A DNA stretch of 64,000 nucleotides from Ambrosia x helenae (GCA_030844895.1 CM061233.1:92155563-92219562); one strand, 5' to 3'. Numbered from the stretch's first letter, positions 1-12,075 are shown. The notes: generated by a model not told the origin, from the letters alone. Translations and numbers: made by a program.

Positions 1-1084
1 CAATAGGTTTGAATTCCTCAAACCTACTTTGATCCTTGCACACATTGTATTATAGCACCCAAGTTACCCACCACGCAAATTCCTCATCCTGTACAAAGAA
101 TGATTCCTAAATAAAGGAAACATAATTCACAGCCAAAATATTATTGAAGCCTTTTGATGGACTTGTTTTAATATCCTTGGCCAAAGGCCAAATGAAAGTT
201 GGATGGTAGCCCTTGGTCTGTTATGTAGGGAGTCAATCTACCTGTCCGGGTCAAAACCAGACCCGGATCTAACAATTTGGTTTGTTATAAAGTTACTATT
301 TTATACATATATAGGTTTTACAAATTTAATAACCATTATAAATATATATTTAGGCGGAATCGTGAGAACAAAACATATCTGTTTCTCAACCGAATCGATA
401 TCTCATGCCAGTGATCCAAATACAAACAAATAATATAAACACAACCATAGGGCGTTCAGGATTCGTTACCTAGACGAAACACCAAAGACCCACATGATGG
501 GTCTACATAAGTTCCACTAGTAAGCACAATCACCAACTTCAAGAATCATCCGAACACCCGAACACGCCCGAGGTAGATCCGATCTAACATGAGGCACCCG
601 AGGGAGACACACGGCCCGAGTCTATGCGATACCTCACCGCTGCGAGTGTGTATGGGTGGTGGCGCATAGGCGCGTGGATGACCAAGGGGAGGAGGGTGGC
701 GTCGAGGGTAGTAGCGGCATCAACGGTGGTAATGGGCCAATGGCGGTTATGGTGGTGTGGCTATGGTGGTGTGGCTATGGTGGTGTTTTGATTAACTCCT
801 TAAACAACTTATGGTGGCTAGGTATTATCATCAAGGTTATTAGGTTTAGATTTACGCATGATTATATACTAATCATACGTAAAATCTAGTCCCTAATCTT
901 TTACATGCACTCATAGCAGTAAACCCTCTAATAATTAACAAGTAATTATTTAGTCACTAAAGTTTATATAACTAACATTTAATTATAAAACTTTATATTT
1001 ATGTTTTATTATCAAATAATAAAACAGATTATCGTTTAACCCTTTAATCATTAAACACCATTAATAACATCCACGTCTATAATT
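1..1084. other. AT-rich spacer, no gene seen
   Basis: I see no recognisable gene here. The short open frames (for example 656-889, rich in Gly, Val and Trp) come from GGT-rich sequence and resemble no family I know. A small inverted repeat lies at 246-266 (CCGGGT and ACCCGG arms). From about 890 onward the sequence is AT-rich, with no start context or coding periodicity visible. Confidence 0.5.
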
Positions 1085-1087
1085 GTT

Positions 1088-1219
1088 CAACAACAATTAT
1101 CAAATCACCATTAATATCAAACAATATGAATTCGATCATTCAACGACAATTATCAAATCACCATCAATATCAGACAATATGAATTCGATCATTCATCAAA
1201 CAATATGAATTTGATCATT
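1088..1219. repeat. 53-bp direct tandem repeat, about 2.4 copies
   Basis: The phrase ACAATTATCAAATCACC recurs at 1093 and 1146. Each copy runs on to AATATGAATTCGATCATT, and a third partial copy with one change (GAATTTGATCATT) ends near 1219. The period is about 53 bp. No coding role is visible. Confidence 0.8.
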
Positions 1220-1854
1220 CAATGCCATAATTGTTTTATAATAGTTATTCTATCATTCAATGCTTTTAAACGGTCTAATTAGTTAATCTAATTAATTAAT
1301 CCACTTCATGGTAAACAATCATCTCCTATTATTCGTAATAATAATAATTCTCTAAATATTTATTCTTGGGATTAGATAACGTACAAAGCTTCTTAACGTA
1401 AAAAGCGTAAGAAGCAATCTCAGCAATTAGATTAACAAGATGGCTGGATGCAGATTAAAAACCCTAATCATCTTGGGTTAAACTAACCAAGGGTAAATTA
1501 TGAAAAAAATGTCTAATTTTTTTTACAAATCGTAACAACAAAAATCAATCGAAACAAATTTTTTCAACAATTGAAATCGATTAAACCAATCTAAATGATT
1601 ACACAATCAAAATAACAAATAACATTCGATTACAATGAACGAAAACGAAAAAAATTATAAAAACAGAGATTTACACTGGAATGATTTAATCATACGAAAA
1701 AAACATACAATTATTAATAAACGCTCGTAATAGTTGTCAAATACTTTCGATTTTATTTCAATAAGTATGATTAAACATAAAAATTAAGTTAAAAAAATTG
1801 CAGAGGAAGAAGATGATGTTGGTGAAAACAGAGACTTTTAAACACACTAACAAA
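1220..1854. other. AT-rich spacer, no gene seen
   Basis: This stretch is strongly AT-rich, with several runs of A or T and no open frame of interest. It resembles ordinary plant intergenic DNA or the decayed interior of an unidentified repeat. Confidence 0.4.
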
Positions 1855-2340
1855 TTTTAAACGGACTCATTGTAAAAAATTTAAACGCACTTACAAAATT
1901 TAAACGCACTCAATAAAAAGTTTGGAAGCACTCATTGAAGATTTAAAAGCACTCATTAAAAAGTTTGGAAGCACTCATTGAATATTTAGAAGCACTCATT
2001 AAAAAAAGTTTGGAAGCATTCATTGAAAATTTAGAAGCACTCATTAAAAAGTTTGGAATCACTCATTGAAAATTTAGAAGCACTCATTAAAAAATTTTGG
2101 AAGCACTCATTGAAAATTTGGAAGAACTTATTAAAATGTTTGGAAGCACTCATTGAAAATTTAGAAGCACTCATTAAAAAGTTTGGAAGCACTCATTGAA
2201 AATTTGGAAGCACTCATTGAAAATTTGGACGGACTCGTTAAAAAGTTTGGAAGCACTCATTAAAAAATTTGGAAGCACTCATTAAAAAATTTAAAAGCAC
2301 TAATTAAAAAATTTGAAAGCACTCCTTAATTTTAGACGCA
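1855..2340. repeat. Minisatellite of about 21-23-bp units
   Basis: A unit close to TTTGGAAGCACTCATTGAAAA is repeated about 20 times. Two alternating forms are seen, one with CATTGAAAATT and one with CATTAAAAAGT, so a higher-order dimer of about 43-45 bp is likely. Units become degenerate past 2340 (TTTGGATGCACC forms to about 2445). It is not a CRISPR array: repeats and intervening bases vary together and there are no unique spacers. Confidence 0.85.
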
Positions 2341-2550
2341 CCTTTGATATGAACAGCCAACATTGGAAGCATAGGCCAAGTTAAGTTTGGATGCACCCTT
2401 ACCAATTTTGGACACACCCTTAAAATCTTTGGATGCACCATTAAGTTTACCCAATTTAGGTTGGGATGTTATCAAACGCACCTTTACAAAAATCAAACGC
2501 ACCTTTTTGCCACTTCACCTTTACCAATAGTGCTCCATTCCATTCCATTA

Positions 2551-2570
2551 GAGCTCTCTATATATTCATC
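2551..2570 (+). promoter_or_regulatory. TATA-like motif upstream of a small ORF
   Basis: CTCTCTATATATTCATC at about 2555-2570 resembles a plant TATA box, with ACCAATAG about 30 bases upstream. The following sequence is pyrimidine-rich, like a 5' leader. No transcript evidence is available, and AT-rich DNA yields such motifs by chance. Confidence 0.25.
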
Positions 2571-2858
2571 ACTGTTTTCTGTGTTTCTAACATGTATCAT
2601 CTTATTATTCATCATCTATTGTTTCTGATTCACTCTCTGCACCTTTAATCTGTGTGTTAATACTTTGTTTACTCTCCAATCGTTACTGATCTAGTCTCTG
2701 CACCTTTAAGTTATCATCTGTTCTATCTAAATCTACTCTCTGCACCTTTAATCGAACATTTTTGCAGTTTAATATGTGTTTAACACTCTATTTACTGCTC
2801 GATTATTACAACATTTGCTCGTCGAACTTCATCTGGGAGATATGTTAATTATTAGCGG

Positions 2859-3074
2859 ATGGAAGTTGTTAATTGTGGTGGTGGTGTATCGGCAGTAGGT
2901 GGTGGTGGTGGTAGTGGTGGTGGTGATGATGATGATGATGATGATGACGACGACGATGATGATGATAATATTGGTCAGATCTTGATCGATGATGTTGGAA
3001 TAAACTTTTGCTTCAAAGGAGGAGATGTAGTAGTTGTACACTTTATCAATCAGGATTGGGTTAGTTGGGGTTAA
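2859..3074 (+). CDS. Small Gly/Asp-run ORF, doubtful gene
   Basis: A 71-codon frame begins with ATGGAAGTTGTTAAT and contains a GGT run read as glycine (about residues 7-22) followed by a GAT/GAC run read as about 14 aspartates. A hydrophobic, non-repetitive tail of about 35 residues follows. I do not recognise the tail. The frame sits about 290 bases after a TATA-like motif and a pyrimidine-rich leader, which is why it is listed. Against it, trinucleotide repeats keep frames open on both strands (a 70-codon frame also exists in reverse at 2829-3041), and no conserved domain or neighbour supports function. It is most likely a simple repeat that happens to be open; a first exon of an unrecognised gene is the alternative. 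Confidence 0.2.
   Translation: MEVVNCGGGVSAVGGGGGSGGGDDDDDDDDDDDDDDNIGQILIDDVGINFCFKGGDVVVVHFINQDWVSWG
2876..2969. repeat. GGT/GAT trinucleotide repeat tract
   Basis: An imperfect GGT repeat (about 2876-2925) runs directly into a GAT/GAC repeat (about 2925-2969). It makes up the first half of the small ORF at 2859-3074. Confidence 0.85.
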
Positions 3075-3791
3075 CTAGAGTTTACACGTGTCAAGCTGTG
3101 GTGGCTTCCTACACTTCCTATGTTAAGGTTCTTTGTACCGTATACTTTATTTTTATTCTTTAATCGAAGTTATTTATGATTAATAATATTTAACGATTAA
3201 ATATTATTTATTTGTTCGCAGTTTAAGATGTAACTTTTGTAATTGGTTTTTTGATAGTCGCATTAAATGATCAAGAGTCAGACACCTATTTCTAACATGT
3301 TCTGCAAATGACACATGGGCCAAAGGCTTTGTACAATTTAGGTTGCAATAATTATCAATTAGGTATCAATGTATCATGGGCCTGCTTTGACAACCTACCA
3401 TAGCCCGTATACTCTTTTGAGTGTGAGCCAATCCCATTTAACATATTATAACAGGTCTTATCATTTTTGCCATGTAATAATTCTTGACAACCTTTAGCCC
3501 ATTTAATTTTGGAATATAATTCCATTTTTTAATTTGTTACTGGATTGATACAGTAGATTCCATTTCTCTGTGTTGTTCAAAATTTCTACAACGTAGTGTG
3601 GAGCCAGGAATGTTTTCCTATGGTGTCGGTTTTTTAAATACTCAGGTTTATAATAACACAGTGTCAATATTTTCGAAACAGGTCAAGTCAAATCACAAAA
3701 TAAAAATCCATGTCATAATAAAAGTACACTATTATTGAGATAACACATAATAGAAATACAAAGTCATTTAAAATATAAAAATAATTACATT
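3075..3791. other. Spacer, no gene seen
   Basis: No recognisable coding sequence. It flanks the 3' side of the minus-strand hAT transposase remnant and could include that element's 3' untranslated or terminal part. I could not identify terminal inverted repeats or a target duplication. Confidence 0.35.
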
Positions 3792-4316
3792 TTATAGTTG
3801 CTCCATACAAGTTTTCATGTTTTGAAAACGATTCATAAGGTGGTCTTCAATCGTAACTTTCACCAACAACTCTTTTTCAATATAACAAATGCAAGCATCA
3901 TTCAAATAATCATCAACTATCCGATTGCGCAAATCCGTCTTCACATGCTTCATAGAAGAAAAAACATATCTCAACACTTGTCGTTGCAACCGGTAGAACT
4001 AATGCTAATTTCAATAAACGATAGACCAATGGATATCCAACATGTATCTTTGTTTCCACCATCATTTTGGCAATATTAGATATACATTTCACGTCGCCAA
4101 ACATTTTGTCGCCTCTTATGTTATTAATGTAGATGTCGAGCTCATGCATAAGATCATCTCTTTCTTCATAATTAAAATCATACGGGTACATCTCCGCCAA
4201 CCTTAGTATCTTTGGAACATCAAATGCACTAAAATTATCATTCGGGCTTAAGGCACTCATACACATTAGCACCTCGGTGGTTACCTCATTAGAAATGTTG
4301 CTAAGCTCTTGGATTT
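3792..4316 (-). pseudogene. hAT transposase C-terminal (dimerisation) remnant
   Basis: Two minus-strand frames, about 4315-3913 and 3989-3792, together resemble the C-terminal part of plant hAT-type proteins of the 'zinc finger MYM-type 1-like' group, ending in the hATC dimerisation domain. Visible hallmarks are ELSNISNEV followed by LSPNDNFSAFD, then a YPLVYRLLKLALVLPVATTS block and, in the other frame, FSSMKHVKTDLRN and an acidic YIEKE segment. The usual run is LPVAT-SVER-FS; here a single frameshift falls near 3960-3990, just after SVE. The N-terminal zinc finger and the catalytic DDE region are absent, and a stop lies immediately upstream of the first visible residues. It is therefore a truncated, frameshifted fossil. 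The family call rests on motif recognition only. Confidence 0.75.
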
Positions 4317-5810
4317 AATATTGACGATTACTGATGTTAGTCTTTCTCCTTCTATCCCGTGGTGTGTGGCGTGTTCACAGGATCCTCGCGCCCCGTGGGG
4401 GATTTCCAGTGGTGCCGGGGCGGGGGGGGGGGGATCATATCAGTAAAAATTGATTGTTTGTTATATTTTGACCCGTTAACTCAAATACTAACTGTTTCTC
4501 ATGTGTATTTATGATTGGAATGGTCAAAGGCTAGCACCGGATAGAGAAACGGCCCAAGCAAGAAACCGAACACACTCAAGACCACCATCTCCCTTGGGGA
4601 TAAATAAAAAAGGAAATTTGTCTACGCATGTTGTGCGGGACAATTTAGTAAAGTCAAAACACTTTTATGTGTTTGTAAATTGCATAATTGGCATGTTAGT
4701 AAGAACCGATTAGACGTAGAGTCGCGTAGGTATTAGTTGACCAATTCAGGAGTAGAACATGTGGGCTTTTTTATTCACCCGAACGTGCAAAGTAAATATA
4801 AAGTTTTGTTTGATTAAAAAAACTATATGTTATATACTAATCTGGGACCTAACAACGTTGAAATCCGCATTAATACTCCCTTAAATGGGACGGATCTTAC
4901 AAAAAACATATACATGTAGGCCATCAAGGTTGTCTCATGGCTTAGTTTTTTTATATGAGTTAATGTCGTTTACTATTTTGTATATTTTAATAATGTAGTT
5001 AAATGTTTTATAAGTTTCCGGATATAGCCTTACAACCTTCTTACTTTTATCTATGTTTTAATAAAAAAATGACTTTTTTTGTTCTTTATAGTGATGAACC
5101 GAATCGATAGCGTTTGGTGTCTTCACGAACCAAACCGAATCCTACTGATAACATCAGTACCAATATAAGTATTATCTGAACCGGTATCGGTATTGTTTTT
5201 ATGGTGTTAGATAGTTGTAAAACATGTGTCTATATCATCTTAGGCGTATCGTTTTCAATTGATATACTAAGGGTGGATACCATACATGTGTTGTTACAAA
5301 CCAAAACGATACCGACCCAATGTCTACCACAACACGCGACGAATCGCACTAGTTGTTATAAGAAACATAAATTTACTAGCCACTAGTGAGCCTAGTTCCA
5401 AAAAAAAGAATGGAATTAACGAGACTAATCCAGATTAATAATCCCAACTTGATATAGAGAACACGTTATTTACAAATTGCAGTGTTTCAGTGGTCAAATT
5501 CTTATTATCAAAAGGTTTGCTAAAACCCAGAATCAAGCAAAGCTTAAACAAACCTAAGGTTATATTGGAGCTCTTTTAATAAATGAGCTTGAGGCCGAGG
5601 TTCTCATATCAAGTTTGATTAGGCTCACAAGTCTAAACAAACCTACTATGTATATAATAATTACGTTATACAAAAATTTTAGTCATTTACGTAGTAATTA
5701 TTATTATAAATAGAACTAAGATAAATAACAGTTAACTAAATTATGTATATTTTACGCATAAAATTATAAATATAGGTAAAGTCAGTCATTATAAATACTC
5801 ATAAATGAAA
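4317..5810. other. AT-rich spacer with a poly-G run
   Basis: No gene recognised. A run of 12 G lies at 4422-4433 within a locally GC-rich patch (about 4360-4433). The region 5090-5345 has scattered short palindromic phrases around CGGTATCGG that could be a decayed MITE, but I could not define its ends. The 4501-4713 frame shows no family features. Confidence 0.4.
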
Positions 5811-5850
5811 CTAGCAAAAATGCCCGTGCGTTGCTGTGGGTACTTCGACT
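5811..5850 (-). mobile_element. Helitron 3' end, minus orientation
   Basis: CTAG at 5811 is followed at once by TGCCCGTGCGTTGCTGTGGG. Read on the minus strand, this is a short GC hairpin followed about 9 bases later by CTAG, the arrangement expected of a Helitron 3' terminus (CTRR preceded by a hairpin). The matching 5' end is not evident. It may be a decayed or truncated copy. Confidence 0.55.
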
Positions 5851-5915
5851 TTTTGCCGCAAGTTACGCAAAAAAAAAAAAAAAAATGAAATGTGCATACT
5901 ATGATTTTACAAGTA

Positions 5916-5951
5916 CTAGTAGGATTGCCCGCGCGTTGCTACGGGTATTTT
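5916..5951 (-). mobile_element. Second Helitron 3' end, minus orientation
   Basis: CTAG at 5916-5919 is followed by TAGGATTGCCCGCGCGTTGC and a CGGG arm. It is the same hairpin-plus-CTAG signature as at 5811, only 105 bp away. Two 3' ends so close together suggest nested insertion or end duplication. Confidence 0.6.
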
Positions 5952-5961
5952 TGGTTATCTA

Positions 5962-6579
5962 AAGGTGTGCATGGGTCGGTTTGGCTTGGTTCGGTTTTTA
6001 CAAAAAATCATAACCATATCCATAACAAACTTCGGTTATGGTTATTCGGTTAAGAATTCGGTTATAGTTATTTCGGTTATTAACCAAAAACAAATAAACT
6101 AAAACAAACTTTAGGGTAAAGTATAAAATTAAAAGTCAATGGGTCTAGGAAAACCGAAACCTACAATGTTGTACTTAGTTTGTGCTATTTTGTACAAGGC
6201 AATCAGACTATATTTTCTAGTTATACTACCAATGTGTGATTCCTTTTAATAAGATATTAACAAAAAACATACTTAGCATTTGATTATAATTTTAATTCGT
6301 CACAAAAAGAGCATTACGTCAAGATCATTTTGTTAATAACATACTTTTATTACAGTAAAAACCTCTACATAGTTAATGTAAAACGTAAAGTTAACATTAC
6401 AAGTATGGTTCGGTTATATCGGTTAACCAAAACTTCATAACCATAACCATAAGCGATCAGTCGGTTAAAGAAATTTAATAACCGTAACCATTGGTTATGT
6501 TGGTTATCGGTTAAAATCGGTTTGATTATGTCGGTTATGGTTAGATTATCGGTTATGGCGGTTAATTAGCTCACCCCTA
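5962..6579. mobile_element. Probable hAT-like MITE, GGTTA-rich
   Basis: The segment starts AAAGGTGTGCATGGG and ends AGCTCACCCCTAG. The ends read as imperfect inverted repeats around AGGKGTGNGC, a common terminus of plant hAT-like MITEs. The interior near both ends is full of CGGTTATGG-type repeats in both orientations (5985-6080 and 6405-6560). I could not find a convincing 8-bp target duplication, so the boundaries are approximate. Confidence 0.5.
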
Positions 6580-7596
6580 GTGTCATCCATATTATTTGCT
6601 TTAGGCATCAACCATGATGACTTCCTAAAAAAGGCTTTCAAATATAAAATTGCTTCAAACCTAAGCATCTTGATTCGGTGATCTAACGCTGCCGTTATTC
6701 AAAACCATAGTTGTCAGCCAAACTATTTCGTTATAACGGACCGTAAAGCATCTATTATCCACAAGTGTTTTCTTAAAGAAAAGAAATAAATTTGTGTAGT
6801 TAATATTCCTAGTTGGATGGCCTGCGCGTTGCGGCGGGACACATCAACATGTATAGAACCAATAAAATGTGGAATGTATCTTACAATGAGATGGCTTGCA
6901 CCAAAGAAGCATAAGTGTGCATACTCCTACATAATATTCCCGACTTTCTAATAACAAAACTAATGATAATAAGTATAATTCTTCTTTTCTCTTTCTTATT
7001 CTCTATCTTATGTCTCACTATCGCTACACTGCTACCACATCGTGGATTTGTGGTTGCCCCATTGATCCTCTACCCCATCGTCCCCTTTGTGTGACGATTT
7101 TCATTTTTTCCCTCTCGCGTCTTGCCTTGTGATGCAAATAAGAAGATTTTAAGCATATAAGAAGGCTTCACGAAGTACATCAAGATTTCCACAGCACTCG
7201 AAGTTGAAGTCTACCCCACCTTCTGTCATCTCTCTTATTTTCTGTATGAGTTTAATGAAAAATTTATTAACATTAAATTACATCATCATAATGCTTAATC
7301 ATATCAATACTACGATAACAAATGTTTAGAAAAGGATAAGAAATTTAATATATACGTACATGTGCTACATACTTAGCTCATAGTTACAAGATCCCTTGGG
7401 TTTATAAAGTTAGTCATGCCCAATGTTTGGTCTGCCACAATAAATAGAAGTTAATATGTTGATCGGGTATTTAGTAAATGCATTTCATTACACCAATATG
7501 GCTAAGAGATACTCTTCGTTTGAGATTTGTTGCAACTCTAAAGATTTAATTTGGACTCCAAAATTTATGTACAATAAATTACTTTAATTATAATTA

Positions 7597-8790
7597 GAGA
7601 AAATTGCTCGAATGGTCCCTATGGTTTGCACTTTTTTCACCTATAGTCCCCAAGTTTTCAAAATTACAGCCATAGTCGTGAAACAGTGAATTATTTTAAC
7701 TCGGATAGTCCCTGAGGCTAACAGAGGTTAAATAATCCAGTTAAGTGGGTGTGAAATTACAAAACTACCATTACTTTAATAAAAAGTAATACTAGTTAAT
7801 GTGGGTCCCACACTTCATCTTCCCCACTTCATCTTCCCCACTTCATCTTCCCCACTTCATCTTCTTCACCTCATCACCTCCACAAACCACCACCACCCAT
7901 CTTCACCCTCCATTATCACCACCCTTCATCTTCCCCACCAACCAAACCCTAGATATAAAACTCCTCCTCCTTCATTTCTTGCAGCCACAACACTCCAAAT
8001 GAAACCCTAACCCGTCACACTCTCTCTCATCGATCTCTCTCTCGTCTCCCTTTCTCCTCCTCCCTTTAAGCAGCGGCCGGCCACCAGACGTGGTTTAGGC
8101 CTGAGAACGAGCAGAAACAGCAGAAACAGATGTGGTTTTCGGTGGGTTTTGGGGTCGGGTTAAGGAAATGGGCTGTAATAGAGTTGATGGTGGGGTTATC
8201 GTTGATGGCTGTGGTGACCGATGGTGTCGGTTTCTCTAGATCCGGTCGTGATTGTGGGTGAGGCTTCGTTTTTTATCGTGGTTATTGAAGGGATGGTTCG
8301 ATTATGGTGGTTTTGGGACGATTGTGGGTCAGGTGGTGATGGATGTGGCTGTGGTGGAGGATAACAATGGTGGTGGTTGTGTTGGGTTCTGGTGGTGGTG
8401 GGTGGTGGTGACGGTCGTTTGGTCTGGTTATGGTTGGTGGTGACGGTCTGGGTATGGTTCGTTTGGTCTGATTATGATTGGTGGCGACGGTCTGGTTATG
8501 GTTCGTTTGGTCTCGAGTGGTGGTCGGCCGATGCTGAAAAGGGGATGGTGGTGGGTTTTTTTATATATTTACTTATAAAACGTGGGGCCCACTAGTGTTA
8601 TATTTTATTTGTTTTATAGAAAGGGTAGTTTAGTTATTTTAATCTCACTTAACTGGATTATTTAACCTCAGTTAGCTCTAGGGACTATTCGAGTTAAAAA
8701 ATTTCACTGTTTCAGGACTATGGCTGTAATTTTGAAAACTTGGGGACTATAGGTGAAAAAAGTGCAAACCACAGGGACTATCCGAGTTAA
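7597..8790. mobile_element. Non-autonomous Mutator-like element with ~200-bp inverted repeats
   Basis: The left 200 bp (7597-7800) and the right 200 bp (8590-8790) are inverted copies. Phrases such as GGTTTGCACTTTTTTCACC, AAGTTTTCAAAATTACAGCC and TAACTGGATTATTTAACCTC appear at mirrored positions. Such long inverted repeats, with an outer TCGGATAGTCCCTGTGGTTT, are typical of Mutator-like elements. The interior (7800-8590) has no transposase. It is CT-rich on its left half and GGT-rich on its right half, like a captured 5' leader plus low-complexity DNA. A 9-11-bp target duplication was not found; the right end seems eroded. Confidence 0.75.
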
Positions 8791-9814
8791 TATATGTTTT
8801 GTAGCTTGCATGTGGTATAAGTTGGTTCAAACATATGCTACATGAAGGAAACGTCTACACAAACTTTTCCAAGTTTAGTGAGACACATCTTAAGAACCCA
8901 TAAACATGAGAACGCCTAACGTGCATATACTTGGAAATACAAAAAAACACAAAAGTTGAGATCGAGTCATTAAATTATGAATTAAGCTTAACAATAAAGA
9001 AGATCATAAGTTATATTAACATCACCAATTACAAACTAATAAGATGGATTAAACCACAAGAATGTATCAAAAAGTTCTTAACCTTTGACGTCAGTCTTTT
9101 ATTTGCTTCATCAAATTCTAAATTCTTTTTCTACAACTCTTGTAGCCGTGAAACCAATCCGAAAATATAACTCTTCAACAAATGAACCAAATAGGATTTT
9201 AAGCATATCTTAAATACTCATGCCTTGACCATTATTAATCAAACATGTTTTTTTTTTCATTTTTTGGTTGCAAATCAAAAATTTGATACGAAGCACAACA
9301 AACACCATTATAGATTAACCTACACCTAAATTAAGCTCTAATTAGAAGGAAAAACCCAACTAATTTCACAAAAATCCTCTGTCCAAAACGTGAAAATTTC
9401 ATAAACATACATAATCACTTCACAAACAATTAAACAAATGCACAAAGTACCTCTACAAAACATACTAAATGATTAAAAAACAACAGATTCATTGAGTTCA
9501 CGAAATACCTCTAAAAAGGTACAATTGAACAACATGGATTTGAGGCCTGCGATTTCTAGGATTGACAATCAGAATCATAAAATGCTTGTGGAGTTTCAGA
9601 ACCGATAGTAGATGTTTGAGTTGGTGGATTAAAGGTGAATATTATGATTCAAAATGATGATTTTATTATAGTTGTCATCAAATTAAATTGAAACAATAAC
9701 TTTTCATTAATGGATCATTGATTTCTTGGAAGGTGAAAGGTGGAAGGGTATTATGGGGATGAGATTTTAGTTTTTAACTAAAAATAAAACACAAAATTAC
9801 TATCATAACCTTCA
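8791..9814. other. Helitron unit 1 interior, no gene seen
   Basis: AT-rich interior of the Helitron unit between the Mutator-like insertion and the conserved terminal block. A short frame at 9535-9609 starts ATGGATTTGAGGCC and stops after 24 codons. I see no splice site or homology that makes it a gene. Confidence 0.35.
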
Positions 9815-10964
9815 AAGTGTCTTAATTGTCACAACTATGCCTATTATACCCTTAAATTTATTGTTTAAATATGTTGTACATGTTGCTTCTTAAGTTGTAT
9901 GGAAATGAAAATGACCATGTTGGTCATCACTCCTCCTTTATAATGTATATATGTACTAGCATATTCGACCCGCGCGTTGCTGCGGGGACACACTGAGTGT
10001 TCGATTCGGTACCGACAAAGACTATAGTAATAATCGTAGTATGACAGACGATATCCACAAGTGTATGGTTTGTTGTTTTTCTAACCGTCATAAGCATTGT
10101 GTTTGTTATTTTAAAAAGTCTAAACAGTCAAATTAGATTAAAAATCTTATATCCTATTTGTTACTTTTCATAAAGAATAAGTTCGTTAAATCTTATTTCA
10201 TATTTGTCTTGATTTGAAATCACAGTAATTCTATCTCTAACCAATAAAAGTATGCCTTAACTTTCTAGAGTAAATCACATTTATTTTATCTTTAATCAAT
10301 CAAATTTATTATAAGTTTTCTAGAGTGTATTTTAATCAACTCTTATAGCTTTCGAAGTTAATTTTATTGCCAATATTTACATTGTTTTTTATATAACATA
10401 AATTGCGTTAGTCTTAAAACTTGGCCCAATTTAATTAATAGATCACTCATAACAGATGTATCAACAGTAACAATGTTACTAACATAAAATAAATATTACA
10501 TTTTATTCATATAAAATGGTAGAAATGTAGTAGAAAAACTAAATTACAACTGCTTGACATACGCTAGCCAAGCTTCAACGTAGAAGCACTTACAAAGACA
10601 CTCAATACTTTATGAGGTGGTAAAAATAGAGTAATTTATTATACAGTATAGTAATATACACACAACAAAACCATTACATGTGTATAAGTTTCATTTTTTT
10701 ATTTATGTAAAGTCACCCCTACTTGATTGTAACATACTAACATGTTCACATGAAACGCTTTTTAAACAATTGATGTCATTTTGTTAGATCATTTTCTTAC
10801 CAAAGCCTACTTTTTGTCCAGTCCTGTAAAACAAAGTTGAAATATACATCAAGAAAATTATGACACTTAGCCATTGTTGTAGCCAAGCTTCTGTTAGAGG
10901 TTTAATTCCAACCCATTAGTCAAATTGGGCATTAGTAATATCAAATAAAAGAATCTTACAAACC

Positions 10965-12075
10965 TAAAATTTTTAACATCCAATCTGCAGCCCCTTTGAA
11001 AGAAATACCATCCCTCTGAAACAAAATTTGGACCATAAAATGAGTATGGGTCGAAACGGGTAGGCATTTTAAAGATTCATATTAAAAGATCCACTTGTAA
11101 ATGCTAAAATTACCTAACTCAATCATAAACTTCATCCTCATCTTCTTCACCTTGTATTATGTTCAAAATATGTGTTGCTTTCCATATCTATCAAGTATTC
11201 CTTTTAAACCCAATTGAGCTATCAAAATAAAAAAAAAAGATGGAAAATGGCTCGAAACACAAACAATTTACCATCCATTAATTGTTATTCCATAACATAG
11301 AAGTTTATTATATGAATTTCTTGACAGTAATAAAGTCATAACCATATTTATAACTGTTTAAATTCCAGATTAACCAATTTGTATGTTACAAACCAAAATG
11401 TCACATCTTTTTAAGCGTTCTGTTGTTTATTGACTGGCTATTGACACATAAAAGAATTTTGAAATACGTATTTGTTAGTTAAGCTTAACAACCAGGAGAT
11501 AATAGTTACTAATAATAATTGTGTTTGTCACACATCGTACCTTAAATACCCATTGTATTGAATAACCATCTATATACATTATAGATACACAAAACCTATT
11601 TTATAGTGCCAAAATACAAGCAATTAATTATATAATCATGAGCCAAAAGTGGTGTGTATAAGAGAAATCAAATAGTTTTTACCTTGTGGGTTTCTTGGTT
11701 GCCTCTAAAGTTATTGCTTATGCGCTGCCCCCATAACAACCAAAACACAAAATAGATGGTTGAATTAATTAAAAAAAGCAAATAGAACAACATTAGATTG
11801 AGCCTAACAAATTAAGAAAAAGTGCAAGTTAGGTCTGTGTGAACGTAAAGAATGACTTCCACTACGTTTATTTTCATTCTATATGGTTGTGGAATGATTT
11901 TAAATTGGTAGATATCCTGTCCTAAAAGAACAATGACATCTTTATACACTGCTTTGAAAGAGCAATTATAGTTATAATAGCAAATCAATCAAATACTATA
12001 TCCATACCATATTTGAATTGCATATTTCATCCTTTGTGACTCAAATGGGTATGCAACTGCAATTCAGGAAAAAAA
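10965..12075 (-). pseudogene. Possible captured multi-exon gene fragment, unidentified
   Basis: Several minus-strand blocks look like exons bounded by AG and GT. One at about 12030-12068 follows a CAG and reads AYPFESQRMKYAIQ before GTATGG. One at about 11697-11745 ends ETHK before GTAAAA. One near 11115-11180 reads KATHILNIIQGEEDEDEVYD and then a stop. One at about 10973-11022, between TTTCAG and GTTTGTAAG, reads RDGISFKGAADWMLKIL. The order and the intron-like spacers suit a gene fragment carried by a Helitron. I do not recognise the protein, the frames may not join, and each block is short enough to arise by chance. Confidence 0.3.

Larger units (their letters stand above)
6809..9955 (-). 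mobile_element. Helitron unit 1 of a head-to-tail array
   Basis: On the minus strand the unit ends in a GC hairpin (GCGCGTTGCGGCGGG side at 6820-6838) followed by CTAG (6809-6812). Its other end, at 9815-9950, carries a block running AAGTGTCTTAATTGTCACAA to TCCTTTATAATGTA that is shared with units 2 and 3 and with 18915-19060. That block resembles the reverse complement of the 5' terminus at 22704. The unit is non-autonomous: no Rep or helicase coding sequence is visible. It is split by the long-TIR element at 7597-8790. Its right end directly meets the next unit's CTAG. Confidence 0.55.

Noticed and set aside
203..433. 76-codon plus-strand frame
   Set aside because: Composition and context look random; no domain, start context or splice signals.
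1855..2340. CRISPR-like array
   Set aside because: No unique spacers and the genome is a plant; it is an ordinary minisatellite.
8252..8595. Two overlapping Trp/Val/Gly-rich frames
   Set aside because: They come from GGT/TGG repeats inside the Mutator-like element; both read as low complexity.
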